From Aspidiotus rigidus (lineage: Eukaryota > Arthropoda > Insecta > Hemiptera > Diaspididae): a stretch of DNA of 64,000 nucleotides. The position numbers and the translations under genes are program-made. This document shows, in pieces, positions 24,301 through 36,300 of this stretch. The notes under the pieces were generated by a model, which ran no database searches, was not told the DNA's origin, and saw only the letters and a list, made by a program, of their open reading frames with translations. The stretch spans positions 2,852,001 to 2,916,000 of the forward strand of contig JAVHKY010000037.1 of the NCBI GenBank assembly GCA_035079385.1, read 5' to 3'. Every line of letters starts with the position of its first letter. Position 1 is the stretch's first letter.

Positions 24301-27300
24301 TAAAAAGTGATTCATTTTTGCAGAACGTAACATAGGGGTGCAAGAAACACCCATAAAACATAGTGAGTCGATTTTTATGCATCGGATGGACATGAAAGAC
24401 AGTAAAATGCGAAAGTTTTAAAATGACCTACATCATTTTATTTCGACATTAAATATAAGCAAACGAATGCGGCGAAAAATACTTCATCTGTACAATATTC
24501 TATGCGCAATTCATCATCATTATACTACCTGATAATACTATTTTCAATTTATTTGTCATATAAATAGTAGTACTGCTTAATACGCTACGCACTCAGCATT
24601 TAAAGTTAATCTCTCGTTCCCTCTCATTTGAAGAAGAAAAACAGTTCGTAATACGATTCACAGGGCGTAGAAAACAGATAGGAAAGCCTTGCAAAAACTA
24701 TGAAATCTAATCTCAAATAAAAATACCTATCCTACAGCCTAGATAATAACATGTACCGTAATATCGGTTTGTCGTACGAGTAGTTTTTACGTAAATACAT
24801 ATCTAGAATTGAAGATCTTCCAATTTCAAAGAAATACCTTGTAGGAATTACGCAAATCGAATAATCTTTCCTCCATTTCTCCGTAAACGATACCTTTTAT
24901 GGAGCATTTATTGAAGGTCATGATATTCTGAAACAAAAATTGAAGAAGTTTTAAAATTGACAATTTCTAAACGCATTTCTTCAAATTCGAATATACCATT
25001 AGGGAAAGTAGGCCAAATTACCGTATTGTTATACGATCAGATCCCAGAGGTGACGAATTTTTGGTAAGGATTGAGGTCTAGGCTTCGAACTTGATGAATA
25101 TTAGTACTCAGATGAATTTGGTCTTATTTGATAATTTTTCTCTCGATACTACCTAATTACCTTAGTGTAAATTAATTTCCACTAAGGGAGAGGAGAGATG
25201 TTCTCTAGTGGACCGACAATACTGTTCAGTTGAGAAAAATGTGCAACCGTCAGCGCCGGGAATATCAGCGTAGGCCGTGACGAAGCGCAGGCGGTTGCAC
25301 CTGAATGCTAGCTGGCTCATAAAAGGCGGAAGAACGCCATAAAACTTAGCAAGAATGCTGCGTGGAAAAAATTGTGTGAAATGGCAGAGGAAACCCCAAT
25401 TGGCATTCACGAGGAATTAAGGGAAGTTGAGCAAGCTGCGTGATCGCATTATGATCAAAGGCGGGATGATGGACCACAGCACACCTTATTCAAGTATGAG
25501 GCGTGAGTGGGGCAAGCATAGCCGGTCAATACAAAAGATTGGAGTCAATGAAGCACTTGTTCCGAGTAACCTGATAGCCATCACGGTAAGTTTTGAAGAA
25601 GTATGGAATCAGGTATTTGTATGTGCAGCCAAAGTCATGAAGAAGAAGATGGATATAAAATGGAATAGGCAGATGAAGAGCTACCCAATTGCAGGGAAAA
25701 GATGGAGCGTTGGGAAATGAAAAAAGAAAAAATTTCCCTAAGATAAGGACATCGCCAAAAAATGAAATATGAATTTATTTGTTTGAATATTATTTTCTAA
25801 ATGAAAAATTTTTACCTGCGTCAGAGTTCCAGTTTTATCGGAAAACACGTATTGTATCTGGCCTAACTCTTCATTCAAAGTTGTAGTACGAGCTCTCGCG
25901 TACGTTTTCCTTTGAGGACAATACATCTCTCTATCGCAATTAATTAGATAACTTTGGACAAATCTGATAACTTCAACACTGAAATAAACAATTCATTAAA
26001 TGAGGACATTTTAGCAATAACATACTCGTATTTCTGGAAAATTTCTAATATTTCCTCAGAGCTGATGATCACTCGCAAATTTCATAGATGGAAACAAACA
26101 GCAACACTTACCTAACGTATAACGAGATCGGTACCAAAGTATTCAGCACAATAGCGTATGAAAAGAATACTAACGTTGCAATTATCACAGACCCCATCAC
26201 TAGATCGTTTGGAATTATCGATTCCCAAGGTAGGTAAATTTGAAATTGACTGCCGATAGAATACTCCCACAATCCACACAAGATTGACAAGATCAAACAT
26301 AAGGTCAGCAAAAATAATACGATCTATAAAACATAACACATAGGTATTGTGAGAAAAAACGAACTTGAACCCTTCAAGTTCATAAGTTTTAAGTTGGATC
26401 ATGTTTAGTAAGTGTAGTTTTCTTTTTACGAGTCCTTCAAATTCAATTTAAATAAATTTACTACGCTAGATAATTTCGTGAAAGATTGTTCGATCCCAAA
26501 CCAATTTAGCCGCCACAACCACTGTCACGGTTTTTAAGAGAGAGCAACCAATCTTTATGAAAAAAAAATAATAATAATAATAAATAAATAAATATTTGAT
26601 ATGCGCTGAAGTACGACAAAAATATCGATATAATATCTATTTGGAGTCTGGGGTGTTACTCAGAAACCTAAACTCCTATTTTTTCTTCAAGCTTCGCTGA
26701 TACCTATGCTACTGAAATTATTATTTCTTTCGAATGAAAAATAAAAGAGAAGTAGCTGACAACACCATCGTTGACAACAAAACAAAGTTTTCAAAACTAA
26801 AATATACAGTTTGAATTTATGAAAGTAAAATTCACAACGTCCTAATGGAACCTGTTCTCTAAAATCTTTAATTACTTGAATCATCTGATGGAACTTTAAT
26901 CGCCGCTAGGCGTACTTTCAATTTTCATTTTTTTACTATAGTTTCGACCTTCAGCAAATTGTACGACTTTAACTAAAGAACTAAACAGTGTCGTGCACGT
27001 ACACGTATTTTTTTCATTTCCCAGGACAGACGAAGGCGACGCGGTACTAGAATCATGGTAAATAACACACTAAGTATACACGCACGTAACACTAAGTAAT
27101 GCACTTATGTTGTACTCCTTTCAGCTCAGTAGGTAATTGATACTTTCAGTGAATAATAAAAAGGACATTACCAACAAATAATTGAAACGATTTTCAAATT
27201 TCATAACGATATTCATGAAGAAAGTAAATGAATTAGTAACCACACTCCAGAAACTTCAAGCTTAAGTACTCCACGTTTACAATATGAACTGAACAACCTT

Positions 27301-30300
27301 TTTCTAAATAAAATATTTTTTGAAACTAAATACTTAATGATAATTTCGCATTAACAAATTACAATTATTGAGAAATACTTCCTCTGCTCTTGTTCTGGTT
27401 TCAGAAACTAGTTAAGCTAGAGCATGTTATTGTCCTTAATCCAAGCTCGAAAAGCTCATTTTCAAGCGGTTGATTTCAGACGAGGTAATATTGAATAAAA
27501 AAACAAAAAAAGATTTTCACAACGTACGTTGGGTACATTTTTTGAAAATTTTTTTCTTTTTCAGTCTTGAAAAATATGCGACGCAAAAAATAGTACAAAT
27601 ATTTCTCACCCCTATGATGATGAAATTCAACAATCTGTCTACAGTTGTACGTTTAAATTTCGTTTTCCCGGAATTCTGCATCAACTTTGTATCTTGACCA
27701 GCGAAAATTACCACTCCATAACACCACTGCGTATTCTTTATCACACATCCCCGCAGCACGATTTTATCATTATCTAAGATATAACTGAAAATACAACGAA
27801 GAATTCAAAAAATAAGTTAGGTACATACAATAATTAATTGTTCACATATTGCTACAGGCTAATATCAGCAGTAATATGGAAAGCATAGAACTGCAAATTC
27901 TTATTGTAATTAATGGAAGAAAGAATTTCTTTTAATGTGAACTAATCTGCAGAAGCCGACTATGGATAAAATAATCATGATCGACGATGGTCAACTGCTA
28001 ATTTCAGTAGAAATGTAGAAACCTTGACCCTTTGTAATCATTCAGTAATCAATAGCAGCAGGATGCTGAAGAACCCAGAAGAGGGGAACTCCTCAGGTGT
28101 TTGATGAAGTTGAAGAAATCAAGAAATTGGAAGAACTCGATTTCTTCTTGATTCGATGGTATCTATCTGAAGAAGAATTCTATCTAAATTGGATTGATAT
28201 TTTTAAGAGGTGAAATCTTAGTAAAATAATATTATTATCAAATAAATTATTGTTCATAATATTTCATAGCGGTGTTGACAGGGCTTGCACGAAAACAGTT
28301 ATTTTTTGGTCAACTGTTATAATTGAAATGGAAATCAACATTGATCTTGACCGATTGACCATAACCGTCATAGGCCTACCTGACAATCAATTTTGACTGA
28401 TTAACCGTTGACCGTTATTTTTTCTGTTATAGGTAACAGTTACTTGACAGAAAATTCCAGGGCTTCTAACCGGAACATTTCTCAACATTTAACAGTTATT
28501 GATCAAAACCAAGTTTGACCGATAACGGATAACTGAAAAAATTGCAAGATCATATTGACCGATAACCAAAAAAATTTGCGAGGTCATTTTGACTGATAAC
28601 CAATAGACAAATTTCCTCTGACGTCATACAGATGACAAGAATACCCGTTCCGGTGTTTATGATCTGACAAGAGTACCCGTTCTGGTGTTTTTGATTTGGT
28701 TGCTCGCATAAGAATACACGGGGAGCAAAGATCTAGGTATAAATATACAAAAACTACACGGTGAACTTGACGTTAAAATTAGTATTTTCAATTTAGATGG
28801 TTCCTAGAACGTGTTCATGTACTTTTGGTTATTAAGAAATGGCTTATTTCCAAATAGTAACACTTCAATATTTGCTCCCTGTGTTATTCTTATGGGGGTC
28901 AAAAGTCTCCTAAGCCACCGTGGCAACACTGATTCCTAACTATGACGTAGGCAGGAAATCGGTCTATAACCATAGCCCAGGTTTCTGTGACGTCAAACAA
29001 TGAATAACTGCTAGCAAATCTCTGCCCTACAAAGTAGAATGGACGAATCTTCAAAATAACGATCAGCATGAAGGGTCTCTTGGTAAGAATCTTCGAAATC
29101 ACGATCAGCTGATAAGAGTATTTTGCGCTCAATCGACAACAAGATTGCACAAAACCGAAAATTTTTATTCTCGCTTGTTCGAAATATTTTTTAATAGATA
29201 TCTCAATGGTTGTGATTCTGATTCATAAACATAAAATGCTTTATTTTTCAAAGCTGAGATGTATTCGCTTCAATACCTATCAAGAATTAACAAGATGACA
29301 TATGTTAGAAAAATATAAATGTGACCTGCGATGACAAAAGGATGCTGATAGCGAATTGGCACAGGGACACCATTTCTCTCTGATTAAACATCTAATCAGA
29401 GAGAAATGGTGTTTCTGCCAGTGGGCAATGAGCATCCTTTTCTCATGGCAGGTCACAAATACTTCTGTTCTTAATAATTTTTGGTTCTAATCAACGATAA
29501 CACTGGTAAAAATTTTTCCGTTCATCTGCATATTATACGTCCAAATCTGGACATATTCGAACCGAGCAGCCACTGGCACGCTGCAATTGAGAGCCTTGGT
29601 TTACAAAGTACAACACACTACTACATGCATACGCTTCATTGCTGAAAGGGGGATCAATGCGTTTGTCGTACATACTCATAAATGGAAAAGAAGGTTTACT
29701 TCAGGAGCTCATAACTCATTTTGGGTTCGATGTAATAATTTTATTTCTCTTTGAATACATTAATGATAGTTGAAATGATCGATATAGAAATTGTCAACAT
29801 CACAGATTAATTACTGAATTTTATTTCTTTTTCGAAAATTTGTCTGTTTCACATATGCAGGTATACAAAACGCATTGATCCCCCTTTTGTAATCATTTTG
29901 ACTGCAGCGCGCCGGTGGCTGCTCGGTCCAAATAAGGCGATGCGATGTTGCAAACGCTCACTGAGGGCTCCGTCCAATGTATTTGTTTATGGATGAAAAT
30001 CAGAAAATATTTTCAACAAAGTAGATATTTGAGAGTGGTCACAAACTAAAGAAAATTTTAATCTCTACAACTTTCATTCTTATGATTTTTTTTTGTAGAA
30101 ATTCCTTTTAAGAAGATATTTGAAAAAGAAAACTTCAAATTGTAATGTTGCGTAAATGCACACTGATAACACAAACCCTCAGTGAGCGTTTGCGTCGGTT
30201 CGCGATATCGCCTTATATGCATAGGCCTATTACTGAATTTCTTGATGAAAACGTGCCTATAACATTGAATTATCATGACCATTGTTTTTCACGCTTAAAA

Positions 30301-33300
30301 TTGAGTGGATATTGTGATCTTCAACTTGGTTAATCGTTCTCTAAAGAGTAAATGATTTTTTCTCAACACATGGTGGTAAGGTGCGATTTTACCCACGGTT
30401 AACGATCTTTACCATCATTTTTTGAGAAAAATATCTTCCCGATACAAGCGATTAAAGTGAAAATTTGCTACTTGTGCATTTACTCACTCGTTTAGCAAAT
30501 TCTCACTTTAATTCACGTGTATAGAAACATATTATTTCTGTGATCGGTGATTTGTATATATACACACATGTCCATTCTGCTGTACAAAGTTGAATTGACG
30601 TATATGCAGATAATGAATATGAGGAAAAGAGGTCATGGGTATACTTGATATAGCCTCTTTTTCTCGTATTCATTATTTGCATATACATACGTCAATTCAA
30701 CTTTGTATGGCAGCATTCTATTTTGTGCGGCAGATTCTATCCAACGTTTATCCAACTGACTCCCATAAGAATAACAGTATAACACAATGAGCTAAATTCA
30801 TTGTATTTTTGTTCAATCATAACGAATTTTTTAATAGGCCTATTTAGAGATTGATGAAAAAACGCTGAGAAGTTTAAAGATTCTAGATTCTAAATAATTA
30901 GGTGGCCTGCAATGAGAAAAGGATGCTCATTGTCCATCGGTAGGAACACCATTTCTCTCTGATTGAATATCTAATCAGAGAGAAATGGTGTTTCTGCCAA
31001 TGGGCAATAAGCATCCTTTTCTCATTGCAGGCCACATAATTATATAATTATGTCTGATTTTTTAATAAAGTCTCATTCAAAATTATTTATGTTATGATCT
31101 TCGCTCCCCATGTTATTCTTATTAGTTGAAATCGATGAAACGATGAAACATTATTTTATTTCCAGGTCTATTACACAAGTTCTCCCCTTTTGAATTATTG
31201 GATTTGAACTTGGCTCAGGGAATTGGGATTTATTTGTGCTGAATGAAGCAGCAAATATCACGTTTTGTATTTAGTTCTTTTTAAAGACAGCCAAAAAAGT
31301 CTTGGGAGGGGCTGGTGAAACGACAGCCAAATTTCAAAATTGATGAATGTTGATGAGTGAAGTTGATCATTGATTGTCGATCGGAAATTCATGTCCAATA
31401 GTTGAACGTTGTTTTCTATTCCATCGGTTATAGTTCACCACCAATCGAATTCCTAGCTGAGGAGAGAGCGAAAGAGTTCAAAGCAAAAAAGAGGACAAGG
31501 AATGATGAAGAGGCTGTACGGGACAAGCAAGAGGCCAAGCGCGCGCTCCTTCCTTAAGAAATGGGAAGTAAATATTGCTCATAGTGAGCAGCGAAATAGA
31601 CGACTCGTGTGTTGACACGCGACTTGATGGGTAGCTGACTTTCACATGACGCACATGTCAAGTGGACATGGCTGCTTCAACAGGTACCTACAAGGAAAGT
31701 TGAGGAAGGTTGAGTGGCGAACGTGTTCGCATTACAATCAAGGGTACCACGATGGATCACAACACACCTTATTTTAGTGTGAGGCGTCAGGTAGCCAACA
31801 TTTCAAGTTTTGAAGTAGCGTGGAATCAGGTGTTTGCACTTGCAGCCACTGTCATGTAGAAGAATATGGATATGGAATAGGCAAATGCAGAGCCATGCTA
31901 CGGCTTCCTCAACGACGACATGCCACGCATCAAGAACAAGATCAAGCATGACGGCATGTAGAAAAAAGAAGAAGTTACTCCGACGGCAATTTAGGTTTAA
32001 GTTGTGTCTGACCTATGTGTGTGCTGAATCTGCATACCTAGGGTACTGCAACTTGGCGGTTGTCAAGAAGAGCATGTTTTGCCGTGGAATTTCATTCGAT
32101 ACTGAAGTTATACAGAAAACTGTCGATATCGGTGTTAGAGGAAAGAAAATAATGCAAACGCAACTCGCAATCACTCCACTATGGAGGGCGGGCGGCTGCA
32201 CATGCGATGTAGGCGATTCCATTAATTAATAATAAGAATGATTCGACTGTCATCCTGGCTCAGTACCTCGACTCTATTTTTCACGTTTGATCCCTCTCTC
32301 GGCTCTAGTATTGGCTGGTACCAGAAGATTACCAAGCCACTAGGCAAAGTCAATAATGTGGGAAAGGCGTCCTAGGTGCTGCCATGGTGACGACAAAACG
32401 TGAGTTTGACGCAGCTCAGACCTTGCGGGTGAATCACTGAGCAAAATCGTAAACCTAATTCGTAAATTGTAAGCACCTAAATGTAGGAGATGACTGTCAA
32501 CTAACTGAACATACACATTTATCTTTTCTAATACCTATCCAGAGATCGGTCAATGGTGCCTTGAACTAGCTGGCGGACGTGTACATCAACTAATTGCCAC
32601 TCTTTCTTTCCCTTTTTGCAGCCCGGGGCGCTTTTGAGTTAGCGTACATGGAAGTGAATTTCTACAAGAACTCAAGATTTTCTGCTCCTATGTTTTCTTC
32701 AACAACATTTCTGTTTCGTACTCAAACTTTTCAACTCTCACTCGAGTTCGTAAATAAAATATCCAACCCTACAACAATATTCACTCTTAAACTTTTCTTA
32801 TTTATATATTTTTTATCATCGTAGTGAGCCCCGTCATTACGAAAACCTGATGCACGTCAAACAAACAGAGACACGTAAGGCTACGACAAAAGTTCCTCGT
32901 CAAATAATTCACTCCGCTACAAAGCACGATATTCTTACTATAAATTATGGAAATACCGAGACCAAACTTCACAAATATTTTAACATTCAACGTCGAATTA
33001 CATACTGTGTGTATAGTCTTCAGTGTGACCACAGTTTGTCAAATAGAAATTCTATAACAACGTAACACAGAAGGAAGGGAAATTATTGCTGATGAAGTGG
33101 TTCGAACAATATTCAACGTAATTTTGACCTGGCACTTGATAACGACACTCGGCAAAAAAAGTGAGCAAAATTCTCCGACAGAATGACATTTTAGGAGCGT
33201 GAAATACGAGCGCGTTGACATTTACCTTTTCCTTGCCCTCCCCCCCCCCGGTTTTATAAGATTCACTTTTCTACTCGACGCGCGATATACCTTGAAGAAA

Positions 33301-36300
33301 AATCTAACGTGTTTGCGTGATGATATTTAAACTAAAATTGATAGCTTTTACCAGACACTTAAAAATTAAATGAAGTTTAAAGAACGCGGACATATAAAAT
33401 TGAACAATGTTAGGTTGGATTCACAAGTATGATAGCGAAGAAAAAAATACCGCGTGGTAAAATTTTCAACGGAGCAAAAGAGAGAAAAATAAATCTAAAG
33501 AAAATGTGACGAATTTGTCTCCTCGACACGATATTTAGGCCTATGCGAAAATTATACATTTATTTTAGAATAAGCTTACCGTTTCTCTTTGTAAAGAAGT
33601 GTTCCATTAAACTTATTCAATAGATTGTTTGGCGTTTCGCAGACAATTTCTCCGTCAAAAGATGTAACATCATGTTGTAATGCGGCGATTTCAGGGATGC
33701 ATTGCTTACACTTCAGATTTGTTTCACTAAACACATAAAACATAGGTACAACATTAATAGACAATCGATATAAAATGTCGAGTAAATTTTCTCTTCTTGC
33801 TAAACATCTATCCAGAATTAAATTTATTGGTGGAATCTTATTTGAAGGCTCCTTCGTTTGCCACCCTCTTTCAGTCCCATTCCCATACGAAACAAGACAT
33901 AAGTTGCAGCTGAGAGGACTGGAGAAAATTTTGATCAGCACAGAGCATTCGAGAGAATTGCAGATCTCACGAGAGTAATATTCGAAAAAAAGGTTCCCTG
34001 TTGAAACTCACGAGTTCTTTGACGGAGTTGAACGAAGGTTGGGAGAGAACCTGTTTTATAGAGGATCTATGACGTCATTAGATTGTGACGTCACAAGGCT
34101 GACCTATAACGTCATCAAACTGTGACGACACAGACCCGGATTTGGGGTTATATATGTAAGGACGCTTTACCGTTCTCACAAATTTTCGTGTTGGTAGCGT
34201 TGCATCGATACTCGCAGCCAGGTTTGGTAGCTGCATGTGTTATGAGGTAGATAAATGTGGTAGATAGTTGTCAATTGATTTCACGTTTTGTACGTGCTTT
34301 AAGATATCGGGAAAACGGAATGCCGGAAAGACTTAGAGCACTCATAAACGATCAGCCGACATTCTTACATATATGATAGGAGGGGGACTTAAAAAAACTT
34401 CCTTAACGATGTTAAACGAGGAACACAGGGAACCTGTTCAATGGATCGAGTTTATTTTAGTAATAAGGTTTATAGGCCTATTCGGGAAAACACTATTTAA
34501 AAAAACGCACTATCAATTCGCCCTCCGCTCGTTCGCCCCCTTTCTTGGTATTGTATAAGAATGGTATGAGAAATATTTTGAGCTATCCTACAAGTATAGA
34601 TTTGCACGTATACGCGGGGTGTACTCGCAAATTTCTGAATTACCCACGGAGTAAAGAAGTGCACGCGCACGCTCCGTCTCTGGGGGGGGGGGGGTGTACT
34701 CGCGAATTTTCAAATAGGGGTACGGTGAGACAAAAGACATGAAACATGTCAAAGAAACGTACTATCAATTCGACCTCTAGAATAGTGTGGAACTGAATTG
34801 AATAAATACCAATTTTCCAAAATCTATCATATAAAGAAAGAAAGAAGAAACTAACTAAATAAATAAATAAATAAATAAATAAATACATACATACATACAT
34901 ACATACATACATACATACATACATAAATAAAATAAATTGAATAGATTAAATAAATTGAATAAATAAATTGAATAAATAAATAAATAAATAAATTGATAAG
35001 TAAATAAATAAATAAATCTGAGTCTCCCTCTTACCATTCTCCTCCTACTCGTATCCTATATAGCTCAAGAAACGAAGCAAAATTTTTCTAATTTCATTTT
35101 GGTCGGACGGCGCACGTATTTTCTGACTCCCCACTCCGATAAAACGGGTTCCATGTTAAAACGATGGCTTCCTTAACGACGTTAAACGAGGAATGCAGGT
35201 AATCTGTTCGATGGGTTGAAAAATAATACATGATATGACCCGCATTAGGATAGCCCCTTCAAGTAATAGACATGCAATGTTTCGTACACCAATTGGCAGC
35301 CCCTTCAATGAGTCAGATATGCAATGCTTCAAAAACCATAAGTCCCCTCCTATCATATATTACGGGTCGTGAGTCGAAATCTTTCCAAGTTCCCCTCCTA
35401 TCATACGTACATTACTCGAGAGTTGAAATTTTTTCAAGTTTTTGGTTGGATGGTAAACGGAAAATTTTTCGGGAAACCCCTCCCCCCAACTGAACAGGTT
35501 CCCTGTAAAATTTGGACATTCAAATTGAAAATGATAGGAGGGGGACTTTAAAAATGTCGACTCTCGAGCCACAATTTACGATATGAGAAGGAATTAGAAA
35601 GAAATATTGACTATCAAGCCATAATAATTATATGATACGAAGGTAAAGGCCATTGAAAAATTCTTCCTTTCAGGCTACATACAACATGATACAAAGGACT
35701 CAGGGAAACTTGGGAATATTCAACAATACCAAAACCAATTCAACCCATAAAACAGGTTTCCTGCGTTCCTCATTTGATTTCATTAAGGAAGCCGTAATTT
35801 TTCCAAGTCGCCATCCCAACTGGTACGTCACCATTTTTCAGATCCCACGTGCCTCATAAAATAGGTTTCCAGCGAACCCAACAGCCGTTAAAGAACCCGC
35901 GAGTTTTTCTCAAGTCTCAAGTTTTGCCGGACTTATTAATTTTTTAAATTATCCGTTCTCACCCCACACATAAAACAGATTCCTGTTGAAAAACGACGAC
36001 TTCCTTAACGAAGTTAAACGAAGAACGCAGGGAACCTGTTTTATGAGTCAATTTGTTTTTGGTATTGAGAATTGAAGCAAGCCTAGACCTAGTATAAAGC
36101 TAGTATGTAAGAAGGAGGCCTGGACCTACTATAAACTTAGAATAAAATAGGGCGTCATCAGTGACCTGGACTAGGAACTTCGAAATATACAGGTCGAGAG
36201 TCGAAATTTCTCTATGTTTTTTGCAAAAAAAAAACCGTAAACCTGGTTCCCTGTTGAAAACAACTTCAGAAGTTATACAGTGAAAAAGGAAGCCACTGTC

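Larger units (their letters stand above)
34370..36045. repeat. Cluster of short dispersed repeats (CTTCCTTAACGA and GATAGGAGGGGGACTT types)
   Basis: CTTCCTTAACGA-x-GTTAAACGA occurs near 34391, 35168 and 36001. ATGATAGGAGGGGGACTT or its complement occurs near 34374, 35345, 35391 and 35531. The segment 35160-35370 matches 46520-46745. Probably several nested copies of one non-coding element family. Confidence 0.6.

Noticed and set aside
33840..33941. Upstream continuation of the exon 4 reading frame
   Set aside because: The TTTAG acceptor at 33727 and the phase match with exon 3 place the exon border there. The extra codons are intron read-through.
34640..35037. Minus-strand ORFs rich in Tyr, Val, Met, Cys and Leu, Phe, Ile, Tyr
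   Set aside because: Translations of the (ACAT)n and (AAAT)n microsatellites.
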